Source of the DNA: Stutzerimonas zhaodongensis
GTDB taxonomy: Bacteria > Pseudomonadota > Gammaproteobacteria > Pseudomonadales > Pseudomonadaceae
Length of the DNA: 64,000 bases
Direction: 5' to 3'
Assembly: GCF_003696365.1 (NCBI RefSeq)
Contig: NZ_RFFM01000002.1
Location: 682,001-746,000 of the forward strand
The position numbers were made by a program, and so were the translations under genes. Every line of letters starts with the position of its first letter. The first letter of the stretch is position 1. The notes under the pieces are model-generated. The model had not been told where the DNA came from. It made no database searches and saw nothing but the letters and a program-made list of their open reading frames with translations. This document shows positions 44,361-54,082 of this stretch, piece after piece.

Positions 44361-44543
44361 ATGGCGAACAAGAATCCTGGCAACTTCGCAAACGATCGCG
44401 AAAAAGCGTCTGAAGCTGGTAAGAAAGGCGGCCACAACAGCGGCGGAAACTTCGCCAATGATCGTGCAAAAGCCTCTGAGGCCGGCCGTAAAGGTGGCCA
44501 GAACAGCCACGGCGGCGGGCGCAACAGCAATACCAACAGCTAA
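44361..44543 (+). CDS. KGG-repeat stress-induced small protein (YciG-like)
   Basis: The 60-residue hydrophilic protein consists of two tandem KGG repeats: GNFANDREKASEAGKKGG and GNFANDRAKASEAGRKGG, followed by an Asn/Gly/Ser tail. This is the con-10/YciG family, produced under general or osmotic stress and in stationary phase and thought to be intrinsically disordered. GAGGAG lies seven to eight bases before the ATG, and a strong intrinsic terminator follows, so it is monocistronic. Confidence 0.92.
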   Translation: MANKNPGNFANDREKASEAGKKGGHNSGGNFANDRAKASEAGRKGGQNSHGGGRNSNTNS

Positions 44544-44560
44544 TGTTTAGACGTTTTAAC

Positions 44561-44597
44561 AAAAGGGGCAAAGGCCAAACCTTTGCCCCTTTTTTTA
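44561..44597 (+). terminator. intrinsic terminator of the KGG gene
   Basis: A 13-bp stem (AAAGGGGCAAAGG with CCTTTGCCCCTTT, loop of five) runs into seven T. It is among the strongest terminators in the window. Confidence 0.95.
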
Positions 44598-44745
44598 TCC
44601 GCAAATTATTCACCTCCCAAAGGCATGAATTAAAACGAGCGAATGACAATAAACTGGCATACGGAAATCGTTGACCAGAGAGACTGCTTATTTATATCCA
44701 TTTATAACAAGACGCAACTTTCAGCCCTTGGAGATCTCAGCCCAA

Positions 44746-44925
44746 ATGAAAAAGAGAGTTAATGGTTCAGCCTCCAAAAATCCCGGGGATGACGCAGTCC
44801 CGGGGACTCCCGGCACTGGGGAAAACATCTGCCGGATTTGCAACGGTAGCGGTCGACTCAATGATGGGGAATGCCAAAACTGCGGCGGCACGGGTAAGGT
44901 GATCGAAGGTATCGGCGGAGCCTGA
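44746..44925 (+). CDS. 59-residue DnaJ-type zinc-finger mini-protein
   Basis: The short protein starts [16 protein letters not shown] and ends with two CxxCxGxG-like knuckles, [13 protein letters not shown] and [10 protein letters not shown], as in one half of the DnaJ zinc-finger domain. Four cysteines could bind one zinc ion. No J domain is present. It may act as a small chaperone-like or redox protein, but no function is known to me. It lies 28 bases before pncB in the same direction and may be co-transcribed with it. The ribosome site (GGAG) is rather far from this ATG, so the start is tentative. Confidence 0.7.
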   Translation: MKKRVNGSASKNPGDDAVPGTPGTGENICRICNGSGRLNDGECQNCGGTGKVIEGIGGA

Positions 44926-44953
44926 TCCGTCCAAACTGTCCAGAGAGTTGCCA

Positions 44954-46153
44954 ATGAGCGTCAGCGCCTTTTCCGAGCGGATCATCCAGAGCCTGCTCGA
45001 CACCGACTACTACAAGCTGACGATGATGCAGGCGGTGCTGCACCACTATCCTAACGCTGAAGTGGAGTGGGCCTTTCGCAGTCGTTCCGAAGAAGACCTG
45101 ACACCCTATCTCGCCGCGATCAAGGAGCAGATCGACGCACTGACCGAGCTTCGCTTCGAGCCTGCTGAGCTGGCGTTTCTGGAGCGCATCCCCTACATGC
45201 AGCCGGATTTCATCCGTTTCCTTGGCCTGTTTCGCTTCGACTCCCACTACGTGCGGGTAGAGCTCGAGGGCGGCGAGTTGGTGGTCTACCTGCGCGGGCC
45301 ATGGTTGCATGTGATCCTGTTCGAAGTGCCACTGCTGGCCATCATCAGCGAGGTGCGTAATCGGGCTCGCTACCCCATGGTTACCCTGGATCAGGCGACC
45401 GACCGTCTCGAGGAAAAGCTCCAGTGGCTACGCGACGAAGCCACTGTGGAGGAGCTCGCAGGCTTCAACCTCGCGGACTTCGGTACACGTCGGCGCTTCT
45501 CGGTAGGAGTGCAGACAGAAGTCGTCAAACGGCTGAAAGATGCATTCCCTGGCAATTTCGTCGGCACCAGCAACGTACATCTGGCTCGCACACTTAATCT
45601 CAAGCCCATGGGCACCATGGCCCATGAATGGATCATGGCGCACCAGCAGCTCGGGCCACGACTTATCGATAGCCAGAGCGCGGCGCTTGATTGCTGGGCA
45701 CGCGAATATCGCGGCGCATTAGGCATCGCCATCACCGACTGCATCACCATGGATGCCTTCACAGCGGATTTCGATCTGTATCTGGCCAAGCTCTTCGACG
45801 GCCTTCGCCATGACTCGGGTGACCCGGTCGAATGGGCGGAGAAGGCGATCGCTCACTACCGACACCTCGGGATCGACCCCATGACTCGGCAACTGGTATT
45901 TTCCGATGGACTGGACTTCCCCAAGGCGCTTGGCATCTATCGTGCGCTGGCCGGGCGCAGCAACACCAGCTATGGCATCGGCACTCAACTGACATGCGAC
46001 ATTCCCGGCGTCGAGCCGACCAACATGGTGATCAAGATGACCAGCTGCAACGGGCAGCCGGTGGCCAAGATCTCAGACTCTCCAGGCAAGACCATGTGCC
46101 GTGACGAAGCCTTCGTCAGTTACCTCAAGCACGTATTTTCGGTGAAGCGCTGA
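44954..46153 (+). CDS. pncB: nicotinate phosphoribosyltransferase
   Basis: The 399-residue enzyme opens with [31 protein letters not shown] and has [41 protein letters not shown] (the phosphorylated His region) and [14 protein letters not shown] with [11 protein letters not shown], all diagnostic of PncB. It converts nicotinate and PRPP to nicotinate mononucleotide in NAD salvage. I chose the ATG at 44954; a TTG at 44948 is also in frame. The usual partner nadE is not adjacent. Confidence 0.96.
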   Translation: MSVSAFSERIIQSLLDTDYYKLTMMQAVLHHYPNAEVEWAFRSRSEEDLTPYLAAIKEQIDALTELRFEPAELAFLERIPYMQPDFIRFLGLFRFDSHYVRVELEGGELVVYLRGPWLHVILFEVPLLAIISEVRNRARYPMVTLDQATDRLEEKLQWLRDEATVEELAGFNLADFGTRRRFSVGVQTEVVKRLKDAFPGNFVGTSNVHLARTLNLKPMGTMAHEWIMAHQQLGPRLIDSQSAALDCWAREYRGALGIAITDCITMDAFTADFDLYLAKLFDGLRHDSGDPVEWAEKAIAHYRHLGIDPMTRQLVFSDGLDFPKALGIYRALAGRSNTSYGIGTQLTCDIPGVEPTNMVIKMTSCNGQPVAKISDSPGKTMCRDEAFVSYLKHVFSVKR

Positions 46154-46158
46154 CCCGT

Positions 46159-47355
46159 TCAGGCGGCCGACGTCTCCACTGCCGCATCGTCAGACTCGAA
46201 ACAAAGGCGGTTGCGGCCTGAGGTCTTGGCCAGGTACATACGCCGGTCAGCGAGCTCGAGCAGTTCCGCAGCGCTCTCGACGAAGTCGGTGCAGCGCTCG
46301 GCCAGGCCGATACTGGCAGTAACGGCCTTACCGTCAGGGCGCACGCCCAGCCCTCGGCGAACGATCCGTTCCAGGGCCAGACGCGCCTGCTCGCGATCAG
46401 TGTCCGGCATGATCACCACGAACTCTTCCCCACCCCAACGCAGCAAGGTGTCCGTGCTGCGCAGGCTGGACAGCATGTGCTGGGCACAGCTGCGCAGCAC
46501 CAGATCGCCCGCCTCGTGCCCGTAGGTGTCGTTGATCGGCTTGAAATGGTCGAGGTCGATGAAGGCCACCGCGAGCCCAGTGTCGTGACGGCGTGCGGTG
46601 TCCCATTGGAGTGTAAGAATCTCTTGCCCGCTGCCACGCGAGAACACGCCCGTAAGCGGATCACGGATAGCCTGGCGAACGAGTGCAATCATGAACGCCA
46701 GTTGGCTGAGGCTCGCCAATGCCGCCACGCCAGCGATCAGCAACAGCAGCCAGAACCCGCCGGCATAAGACGGCCAATTGAGCGTCGCCCATGAGAGATA
46801 GCCTGCAATGGCGTGGGCCAGCAACAGCACACTGGCCATCACCAGGTTTTCCAGCAGGGTCAGGGGGAATATCGCGAGACCCGCCATCAGCACGAATGGC
46901 AGGAACGCGTACCCGGCGGCCACGACAGCGGACAACTGGGTGAGCTGATATTCGCCCAGAAGCGTATGCGAGGCGATATAGAACAGAGTCGGAACGGCGA
47001 ACAGCAGCGCAAGCGCTCGATAGGCATCGAACAGGTTACCGCTGGGCCGGTAAAACAGGAGCAAGCAAACAAAGGCTGCGCAGGCCAACAGACGAAACGT
47101 CGCCAGGCCAAGCCATAGCGGATAGCTGAAGACCATCACATCGATGATCCCCCAGATCGGGGTGAGGACCGCGAAAAGAAAGGCGAACATCCTGACCCGA
47201 TTGACGATCAGGGTGGCACGACGCTGCGAAAGCAGCATCGAATGGCGGTGTGGGACGGCTAGCTTGATGAACTCATTGGACTTGAGTTCACTCGGCAGCA
47301 GGCTAGCGAGGCGGCTCAACAGCAGATCGATTAACGACAGCATTTCTATAGACAC
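46159..47355 (-). CDS. membrane-bound GGDEF diguanylate cyclase
   Basis: The protein of 394 to 398 residues has an N-terminal membrane domain of about six helices (residues about 55-215) and a C-terminal GGDEF domain. The active-site loop reads GGEEF, and the inhibitory RxxD site (RSTD) lies five residues before it, so product inhibition is expected. It should make cyclic di-GMP in response to an unknown signal, and it opposes the two EAL enzymes of the window in activity. The start is either the GTG at 47355 or the ATG at 47343; neither has a strong ribosome site. Confidence 0.92.
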   Translation of the reverse strand: MSIEMLSLIDLLLSRLASLLPSELKSNEFIKLAVPHRHSMLLSQRRATLIVNRVRMFAFLFAVLTPIWGIIDVMVFSYPLWLGLATFRLLACAAFVCLLLFYRPSGNLFDAYRALALLFAVPTLFYIASHTLLGEYQLTQLSAVVAAGYAFLPFVLMAGLAIFPLTLLENLVMASVLLLAHAIAGYLSWATLNWPSYAGGFWLLLLIAGVAALASLSQLAFMIALVRQAIRDPLTGVFSRGSGQEILTLQWDTARRHDTGLAVAFIDLDHFKPINDTYGHEAGDLVLRSCAQHMLSSLRSTDTLLRWGGEEFVVIMPDTDREQARLALERIVRRGLGVRPDGKAVTASIGLAERCTDFVESAAELLELADRRMYLAKTSGRNRLCFESDDAAVETSAA

Positions 47356-47757
47356 CCGGAAGGAGCAATGCGGAGGCTATTCACGCCCTCGTGTTAGCCG
47401 CGCCCAATGGTAGCACTTAGATATCATCTTACGGCTGTCCTGACGGATCATCGCTCCACCATACAGCGCGCGTGGAAACGCCCACCTGATGATCAAGCCA
47501 ATAGCCCTACGGATCACACGGCCTAGCGCCCATGCCGTATTAGCGGCCGACATCGATGATTCAAAAGTGAGCCGTAACGAAAAAATTTGTAACAGGCGCC
47601 TGGCTGAGCCGACCTTCTCCAGTCGCTCCTTCGGGCGACACCTGCACCTCCGATGAATGGTGCTTAAGAGTGCTTATGCCTGCTGTCGAGGGCGTTTAGA
47701 TTGAGCTGGCCGGTAGTCCATTCGCCGGCAGCCAACAAAACAATAAAGGAGAGACCA
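47356..47757. other. intergenic region upstream of the esterase autotransporter
   Basis: About 400 bases, divergent between the diguanylate cyclase and esterase genes. It includes a direct repeat of GTAAC at 47574 and 47589 around an A/T tract, which could be a response-regulator site. No gene is seen. Confidence 0.4.
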
Positions 47758-49668
47758 GTGCAGAGCACTCTCAAGCCCATCGTGGCGGCGCTGCTGGTGG
47801 CAGGAATGTCAGCAGCGGCCAATGCGCAGACAAGCCCGTTCAGCCAGTTCGTCAATTTCGGCGACTCGCTCAGCGACGCCGGAAGTTTCCCAGACTTAGG
47901 CAGCCCCTTGCTGGGAGTCTTCCCCACTGGCGGCTTGCGCTTTACCAACCGTACTGGCCCGAATTATGAGGACGACAACACCGAATACGTCGGGCAGGTT
48001 GCTACGCAACTACTCGCTGGCCGGCTGGGTCTGCAGTCGCTACCGTCCACCCCGCTATTGCCCGCGCAGGTAACGGGTAACCCGGACGGCACCAATTACG
48101 CGGTCGGTGGTTACCGTACGGATCAAATCCTCGATTCACTCGTAGGTCGTTCGACCGTCGCCATCGGCGGGCTTGCGCGCACCCGCCTGGGCTATCTGGT
48201 TGAAAATCCGCAGGTGGACCCGAATGGCCTCTACTACCTCAACGGCGGCGCCAACGACATCTTTCAGCTGCAAACCAGGCCGGTAACGATGGCCCAGGCC
48301 GCGGGCAACATGGTCACGGCGGTCGGTGCGTTACAGGCAGCCGGTGCCCGCTACATCGTTATCTCCGACCTGCCTGATGTCGGCAACACCCCGTTAGGCA
48401 CTCTGCAGGGCAACAGCGCACTCCTGAACGGCCTGAGCGATGCCTTCAACGCCGAACTAGCAGCAGGCCTTCGAACCCAGGGCGGCAACTACGTGTTGCT
48501 CAACACTCGCCTGCTATTGACCGAAGTACGCGCCGACCTCGCCCGCTACGGCTTCGACCCCACGATCAACCAGACCGCGGTGTGCTTTGATGGCGGCAAT
48601 TGTCCGCTCGACCCGACCTACGGCCTGGGCACCGCCAATGCTGATCCGAACCGCTTGTTGTTCAATGATGCCGTGCACCCAACCACAGCGGTTCACCAGA
48701 TCAGTGCCGACTACATCTATTCGATCCTGTCTGCGCCGGCCGAGGTATCGCTCTTGCCAGAGATGGGCCGCTCGGCATTACGCAACCATTTGCAGATGCT
48801 TGATAACGAGCTCACGGCCCAGCGTCACAACTGGCAGCCCACCGGCGTCTGGCGCGCTTTCGTACAAGGTGGTTACAACCGACCGGAGTACGACGGGTTT
48901 GGCGGCGGTGACGGCGACAGCCCGACCTTGGCAATCGGCGCGACCAATCGAATCAGCGAGGCCTGGCTCGCTGGGCTCAGTCTGGGCCTGGCGCAGAATT
49001 CCCTGACCCTTGGCCCGCGTGATTCCGATTACGACATGCGCAGCTATCTGGCGAGCGCCTTCGCCAGCTATCAGCAGGACCGCCTGTTCGCTGATTTCAC
49101 TGCCAGCGTCGGCTACCTCGACTACGACTCACTGGATCGCACCTTTGCGCTAGGCATAGCGGAGCGCACCGAAAAAGGCAGCACCGAAGGAACGCTCTGG
49201 GGGCTGTCGGCGAAGGCCGGCTTCAACCTCATGCAGATCGGCGACCCATTGCAGTTTGGGCCATTCATTGGCGCCAGTTACCAAAAGGTCGACGTGGATG
49301 GCTACAGCGAAAAAGGCGCCAGTTCGACAGCCATGAGCTTTGACGATCAGGACCTGGACTCGCTGCGCTTGTCGGTCGGGCTATTCGGCAACTACGCAGT
49401 CAGCGAGCGTACTCGCTTGTTCGCCGAGGTGGCCCGTGAAGTTGAGAGAGAAGACGATGAGCGCGAGGATCTGCGCGCATCGTTGAACAGCGTAGAGAAC
49501 AACAGCTTCGTGCTGCCGAAAACAACGCCGACCGGTGATCAGACCCGCTTCAGCCTGGGAATCGCCCATCAGCTGACGCCAGGGATGAGCGTTCGCGCCA
49601 ACTACAACTATCACGGTAACGACAATCGCAATCAGGGCATCGGGGTGTCTGTCGCCCTCGACCTGTAG
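47758..49668 (+). CDS. estA: GDSL esterase autotransporter (EstA type)
   Basis: The 636-residue protein starts at a GTG with AAGGAGAG a few bases upstream. It has a signal peptide (cleavage near NAQ, residue 23), a GDSL passenger (nucleophile Ser36 in NFGDSLSDAGSF, GGANDIF, and the catalytic pair in NDAVHPTTAVHQ near 310) and a C-terminal autotransporter barrel (about 370-636, ending with SVALDL). It would be displayed on the outer membrane, where EstA hydrolyses glycerol esters and supports rhamnolipid production and motility in P. aeruginosa. A good terminator follows. Confidence 0.93.
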   Translation: MQSTLKPIVAALLVAGMSAAANAQTSPFSQFVNFGDSLSDAGSFPDLGSPLLGVFPTGGLRFTNRTGPNYEDDNTEYVGQVATQLLAGRLGLQSLPSTPLLPAQVTGNPDGTNYAVGGYRTDQILDSLVGRSTVAIGGLARTRLGYLVENPQVDPNGLYYLNGGANDIFQLQTRPVTMAQAAGNMVTAVGALQAAGARYIVISDLPDVGNTPLGTLQGNSALLNGLSDAFNAELAAGLRTQGGNYVLLNTRLLLTEVRADLARYGFDPTINQTAVCFDGGNCPLDPTYGLGTANADPNRLLFNDAVHPTTAVHQISADYIYSILSAPAEVSLLPEMGRSALRNHLQMLDNELTAQRHNWQPTGVWRAFVQGGYNRPEYDGFGGGDGDSPTLAIGATNRISEAWLAGLSLGLAQNSLTLGPRDSDYDMRSYLASAFASYQQDRLFADFTASVGYLDYDSLDRTFALGIAERTEKGSTEGTLWGLSAKAGFNLMQIGDPLQFGPFIGASYQKVDVDGYSEKGASSTAMSFDDQDLDSLRLSVGLFGNYAVSERTRLFAEVAREVEREDDEREDLRASLNSVENNSFVLPKTTPTGDQTRFSLGIAHQLTPGMSVRANYNYHGNDNRNQGIGVSVALDL

Positions 49669-49700
49669 CTTTCACCGTCCTCGTTAGGCTGAATCGCCTG

Positions 49701-49733
49701 GCCGCTGCGCTCGATACGCAGCGGCTTTTTTTT
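49701..49733 (+). terminator. intrinsic terminator of estA
   Basis: GCCGCTGCG (49701-49709) pairs with CGCAGCGGC (49717-49725) and is followed by eight T. It lies just before the convergent gene's stop codon. Confidence 0.95.
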
Positions 49734-49736
49734 CGG

Positions 49737-50639
49737 CTAGCGCTGGTCGAGCTGTTGCTGCAAGTTGGCGATCTGGCCTTGCAGCGTGTTGACGTTACGC
49801 GTCATCTGCGCGCGGAAGGCATCGAACTCGGAGGTGTTGACCCCAGGCGTGGCGGCGGGCCGGTTGTCCAGTTCGCTGCGCAGGATGAGTACGTCCTGCT
49901 CCAGGCGACTGATAGCCTGACTGGCGTCGCCCCGCTGCTTCAGTGCAGCGACGTCCTTGCTCAAACCGTCGATCCGGGCAGACAGTTTGCCAAGTTCGTC
50001 CACGGAGGCTTTCAAGCCGGCGAACGACGATTTCAGCTGAGCCTGCTCACCAGAAACGTTCTTGACCGTCTCGGCAAGCGTAGCGGCAGCGCTCTGCTGA
50101 CCGCGCACCTCGTTCGCGACGCTCTCGAAACGAGTGTTCTGCTCGTCCAGACGCTTATCCTGATTGCCTTGCTTGCCGGTCAGGCTCTGCTGCTGCGTGG
50201 TGATCGCCCTCTGCTGCTCCGCCAGTTCCAGCGTCTGCTTCTCCAGCTGCTTGATCCGCAGCTTCAAGGCTTCGCCTTCGGTGGTGACATTGGATTCGGT
50301 TGCCACGATCTTGCCGGAGATGTCCTGGAGGCGCCCGCTGGCATCCTCACTGATCCGCGCGAAACTCTCCTGCGTAGCAACCAGCTGCGCTTCGAGCTTG
50401 GACACCTGCTGCATGCTCCACCAGCCCAGCGCTACGAGCAGGCCGAACAGCGCAACGATCAGAGTCCATAGCGGCGCGGTACTGCCGCCACGGCGCTTCT
50501 GTCGTGTCCGAGGGCTGTCCGGGTCGCGATCGGCGGGCTTGCGGATCGGCTCGAACTCCGGCGCAGGATAGGGATCGCGGTCACGGCCGGCAGTCAGGCT
50601 GGGTACGTTGTCCAGTTCGTCGTGAGCATCATTGCGCAT
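49737..50639 (-). CDS. coiled-coil membrane protein of unknown function
   Basis: The 300-residue protein has a cytoplasmic N-terminus rich in Asp, Pro and Arg (about 1-52), one membrane helix (LWTLIVALFGLLVALGWWSM, near 56-76) and a long periplasmic coiled coil (about 78-300) with heptad-like LEAQL, LRIKQLEKQTLELAEQQ and a Gln-rich end. It resembles envelope scaffold proteins such as those anchoring or spacing cell-wall machinery, but no family with known function can be named. It is convergent with estA and appears to be monocistronic. Confidence 0.8.
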   Translation of the reverse strand: MRNDAHDELDNVPSLTAGRDRDPYPAPEFEPIRKPADRDPDSPRTRQKRRGGSTAPLWTLIVALFGLLVALGWWSMQQVSKLEAQLVATQESFARISEDASGRLQDISGKIVATESNVTTEGEALKLRIKQLEKQTLELAEQQRAITTQQQSLTGKQGNQDKRLDEQNTRFESVANEVRGQQSAAATLAETVKNVSGEQAQLKSSFAGLKASVDELGKLSARIDGLSKDVAALKQRGDASQAISRLEQDVLILRSELDNRPAATPGVNTSEFDAFRAQMTRNVNTLQGQIANLQQQLDQR

Positions 50640-50965
50640 GGGGTACCTTCAAGGGCGCGAAGCGAGAAACAGCGCGCAGTATAACGGTTCAGCAGGGGCA
50701 CTTCAGCGTTGTGATCACGCCTAAGTGCACCGGCAACTGGCACTCGTTGTCTTGGCGATTCAAGACTGTGCAGTGCAGCGCAAAACCCGAGCCATTCACT
50801 GACTACCCAGCCAGCCGCGACGCCGCATGGCTGAGGGCTCCCAGCAATTCGAATGCAATAATCCACAGAGCTGGTATGGCGGTTGCTACATGACTCATGC
50901 CAGTGGATAGCGTTCGCCGACAGGGATGTCGGGCCCAGGCGACAAACAAGTCATGTGGAGGACGA
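50640..50965. other. intergenic region, no gene seen
   Basis: This 326-base divergent spacer lies between the coiled-coil protein gene and a small hypothetical gene. I see no convincing promoter motif, repeat or RNA gene in it. Confidence 0.5.
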
Positions 50966-51253
50966 ATGGTCATGGAGTTCAACAAGGCCGTACTCGATTG
51001 CATGCAGCGCCTGCGCCGTCGATTGCGCGACGAGCAAAATCTGGAGATCCGCCTCAGCCAACCCGACGCCATCCAGGCGATGCTCACAGCCTGCCTCTGC
51101 TCAGGCGACGAAGTAACCCGCGAGCTCGGCAAACAGCTCGCGACTTACAGCGACCTGGCCCCGTCTCTGGTGACGAAACCTTCATCCGCCACTCCCGCCG
51201 CTTTACGCCAACCGTCGGTACGTATCTACCGCGGCCAGCGCGTCATGAGCTGA
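50966..51253 (+). CDS. small conserved-type hypothetical protein (95 aa)
   Basis: The 95-residue basic protein starts at an ATG with GTGGAGGA upstream (a second ATG follows at 50972). The first half is helical (FNKAVLDCMQRLRRRLRDEQNLEIRL, then LTACLCSGDEVTRELGKQLATYSDL) and the tail is rich in Ser, Pro and Arg. No domain is recognised. Codon use and the good ribosome site support a real gene. It lies between the coiled-coil gene and argP and converges with argP. Confidence 0.6.
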   Translation: MVMEFNKAVLDCMQRLRRRLRDEQNLEIRLSQPDAIQAMLTACLCSGDEVTRELGKQLATYSDLAPSLVTKPSSATPAALRQPSVRIYRGQRVMS

Positions 51254-51261
51254 CAGCGCCC

Positions 51262-52149
51262 TCAAACGACAAGCCATTGCCCTGCCGAACGCGTCAGCTG
51301 TTGCGTAAGCTCAGCGAGCAAGTCGCCTCCGTTGCGCCAGTGATGCCAATAGAGCGGGACGTCGATTGGCTTGCCCCGATACACATCTACAAGCGCTCCA
51401 CTGGCCAGCTCTTCGCGAACTTGAAGCTCGGGCACCATGCCCCAGCCGAGATCGCTCTGCAGCAGCCTCACAAAGCCCTCCGACGAGGGGCACAGGTGAT
51501 GACTGAACGCACCACTCAGCCCCAGCGACGCAAGGTAGCGGTGCTGCAGCTGATCATCAGGACCAAACACGATGGCAGGTACTCGAACCAACGCCTCGGC
51601 CGGCGGATCGCCACACAGATGCCGGGTGATGAAGGCAGGCGTCGCCAGGGCACGATAGCGCATGGACCCAAGGAACTGGCTGCGCGCGCCGGCTAGCGGG
51701 CGCTCCACTGCACACACGCATGCAGCCACCTCACCCGCGCGCATGCGCTTGAGGCCTACATCCTGATCTTCCAGCACATGATCGAGCACCACCGCGTTGC
51801 CGGTGCAGAACGGCGCGACTGCCGCAGGCCACCATGTCGCAAGGCTGTCGGAATTGAGCGCGATACGCAGTCGCTCCGGCAACCGCCCTTCGTCGAGCTC
51901 GGGCACGCGCCCCTGCAGGTCGCGCTCCAGCAATCGCACCTGCTGAACGTGATTTAGAAGCCGCCTCCCTACTTCAGTTGGCTGCGGCGGCGTCGCGCGT
52001 AGCAATACCGGTTGCCCTAGCCGCGCTTCCAGCAGCTTGATGCGCTGTGAAACCGCGGACTGCGAAAGACCCAAGGCCTGCGCGCCACGATCAAATCCGG
52101 CCTGCTCCACCACCGCCGCCAGCGCAGACAGCAGCTTGTAATCGAACAT
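51262..52149 (-). CDS. argP: LysR-type regulator ArgP (IciA)
   Basis: The 295-residue protein opens MFDYKLLSALAAVVEQAGFDRGAQALGLSQSAVSQRIKLLE, the characteristic ArgP helix-turn-helix, and continues with a LysR effector domain. ArgP senses lysine and arginine and activates the amino-acid exporter gene argO. The divergent neighbour is a LysE/ArgO-family exporter across 97 bases, the standard arrangement, which makes the assignment firm. Confidence 0.95.
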   Translation of the reverse strand: MFDYKLLSALAAVVEQAGFDRGAQALGLSQSAVSQRIKLLEARLGQPVLLRATPPQPTEVGRRLLNHVQQVRLLERDLQGRVPELDEGRLPERLRIALNSDSLATWWPAAVAPFCTGNAVVLDHVLEDQDVGLKRMRAGEVAACVCAVERPLAGARSQFLGSMRYRALATPAFITRHLCGDPPAEALVRVPAIVFGPDDQLQHRYLASLGLSGAFSHHLCPSSEGFVRLLQSDLGWGMVPELQVREELASGALVDVYRGKPIDVPLYWHHWRNGGDLLAELTQQLTRSAGQWLVV

Positions 52150-52246
52150 CAGTTTTCCTTATGCAGTATTACCGTAATTCGTTTCTCTTATAGGTGATCA
52201 AGGCCGAGACTGCGAGCCAATCTTTCAAGCAAACAGGCAGAGCAGC

Positions 52247-52849
52247 ATGTGGCAGAGCTACTTCAATGGATTATTGGTTACCGCCGGCCTGATCATTGCG
52301 ATTGGCGCGCAGAATGCCTTCGTGCTGGCGCAAAGCCTGCGGCGTGAGCACCACCTGCCCGTCGCAGCGCTCTGCATCCTGTGCGACATCCTGCTGGTGA
52401 GCCTGGGTGTCTTCGGCCTCGCTGCGCTGCTTGCCGAAAACCCCTTACTGCTGCAAGTGACGCGCTGGGGAGGCGTGATTTTCCTGTGTTTCTATGGCGT
52501 CGTTGCGTTGCGCCGAGCGGCACGCCCACAGGCGTTGAAGGAAGATACCCAGGCTGGCCCGCGCTCGCTGCAGCGTGTCCTGCTCGCCGCACTGGCGGTC
52601 ACCCTGCTCAATCCACATGTCTATCTGGATACGGTCTTGCTGATCGGCTCGCTTGGCGCGCAACAACCCGAACCCGGCGCCTACACGCTTGGCGCCGCGA
52701 CGTCCTCTACTATCTGGTTTCTGATCCTCGCCCTCGGTGGCGCCTGGCTCGCGCCCTGGCTCGCACGCCCATTGACCTGGCGCCTGATCGACCTCGGCGT
52801 GGCCATGATGATGTTTGCCGTCGCAGCGCAGCTGGTGCTCCTTGCCTGA
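52247..52849 (+). CDS. argO: LysE/ArgO-family amino-acid exporter
   Basis: The 200-residue membrane protein has about six helices and the LysE-family opening (GLLVTAGLIIAIGAQNAFVLAQSLRR) with the central LLNPHVYLDTVLLIGSL motif. It exports arginine and possibly lysine. It is divergently transcribed from argP, its expected activator. The upstream spacer shows A/T-rich stretches suited to a LysR site. Confidence 0.93.
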   Translation: MWQSYFNGLLVTAGLIIAIGAQNAFVLAQSLRREHHLPVAALCILCDILLVSLGVFGLAALLAENPLLLQVTRWGGVIFLCFYGVVALRRAARPQALKEDTQAGPRSLQRVLLAALAVTLLNPHVYLDTVLLIGSLGAQQPEPGAYTLGAATSSTIWFLILALGGAWLAPWLARPLTWRLIDLGVAMMMFAVAAQLVLLA

Positions 52850-53209
52850 GGAACGCCTGCCCATATCAGAGGTCCACGCAGAGGGCTCGTAGCGCCTTCA
52901 AACCACCCGCGAAGTTCATCGATAAGGCTCTGGCCTCGGCTTTTCCCACACAGTTGGCGCGTGGTTTTGCCGCATACCCGGTGCTATGATCCTTGGTTCG
53001 CGGGCATGGAGTGGAACGCTTCAGCCCGCCATACGGCCGCCCGTGATCGGCCGCAGAATGCGTAAGCATGTAGCAAGCGAAGGGAAAGACAGGCGTAAAC
53101 GGACAAGCATCAGTGCAGTAGTTTCCCCGTTCCGCGAGGCGCTGGTCACAGCGCAGACTGCCTCCTTCCGAGCCGCATCTATTCTCGACACCTGAGCAGG
53201 AGATACACC
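52850..53209. other. intergenic region upstream of sodB
   Basis: About 360 bases without a credible gene. A TATGAT hexamer at 52984-52989 could be a -10 element, but no well-spaced -35 is evident, and I find no Fur-like palindrome. Confidence 0.4.
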
Positions 53210-53791
53210 ATGGCTTTCGAATTGCCGCCGCTTCCGTTTGAAAAAACCGCCCTCGAGCCGCACATTTCCGCCGAGACCTTCGAGTATCACCATGGCAAGC
53301 ACCATCAAGCCTACGTGACCAACCTGAACAACCTGATCCCGGGCACCGAGTTCGAAGGCAAGGATCTGGAAACCATCATCAAGACCTCTTCCGGTGGCAT
53401 CTTCAACAATGCCGCTCAGGTCTGGAACCACACGTTCTTCTGGAACTGCATGGCTCCGAACGCCGGCGGCGAGCCGACTGGCGAACTGGCTAATGCCATC
53501 AACGCCGCTTTCGGTTCCTTTGACAAGTTCAAGGAAGAGTTCACCAAGACCGCCATCGGCACATTCGGCTCCGGCTGGGCCTGGCTGGTGAAGAAGTCCG
53601 ATGGCAGCGTCGGCCTGGCCAGCACCATTGGTGCCGGCAACCCGATGACCGCTGGCGACAAGCCTCTGCTGACTTGCGACGTCTGGGAACACGCTTACTA
53701 CATCGACTACCGCAACGCGCGTCCGAAATTCGTCGAAGCGTTCTGGAACGTCGTTAACTGGGACTTCGTCGCGAAGAACTTCGCAGGCTGA
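53210..53791 (+). CDS. sodB: superoxide dismutase, iron type
   Basis: The 193-residue enzyme has the metal ligands of Fe/Mn superoxide dismutases (His in [12 protein letters not shown], His in NHTFFWNCM, Asp and His in [18 protein letters not shown]). Short length, the opening [19 protein letters not shown] and [11 protein letters not shown] favour the iron-type cytoplasmic enzyme SodB over SodA. It converts superoxide to oxygen and hydrogen peroxide. AGGAG precedes the start, and an intrinsic terminator follows. Confidence 0.97.
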   Translation: MAFELPPLPFEKTALEPHISAETFEYHHGKHHQAYVTNLNNLIPGTEFEGKDLETIIKTSSGGIFNNAAQVWNHTFFWNCMAPNAGGEPTGELANAINAAFGSFDKFKEEFTKTAIGTFGSGWAWLVKKSDGSVGLASTIGAGNPMTAGDKPLLTCDVWEHAYYIDYRNARPKFVEAFWNVVNWDFVAKNFAG

Positions 53792-53845
53792 GTCGCCTCG
53801 CTTGCAACATGGGCCGACCCTGTCGGCCTGTGACGCTCGCTTGAG

Positions 53846-53877
53846 AATGCCCGCATCCATTGCGGGCATTTTCGTTT
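53846..53877 (+). terminator. intrinsic terminator of sodB
   Basis: AATGCCCGCA (53846-53855) pairs with TGCGGGCATT (53861-53870) across a 5-base loop and continues into a T-rich end (TTCGTTT). Confidence 0.9.
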
Positions 53878-54082
53878 CAGCAGACTTGGGTTAAGACCGG
53901 ACCGGCTTTTCCAAGGCGAAATAGCGAACCGGGCGGCTCAAAGTAAACGCTGGAACGTCAGGACAAGACAGAGAGCGCAACCAACCCCATTTGGGGCAAC
54001 TCTGACTTGTCAATAGACAAGACGCGTGTGGCTGCCGCCGACACACACGTATGAAGCATGTAATGCCCCATACGCTTGGAAG

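Noticed and set aside
44211..44510. 99-residue minus-strand frame opposite the KGG gene
   Set aside because: The KGG protein is a clear family member; the opposite frame is a by-product of its repeats.
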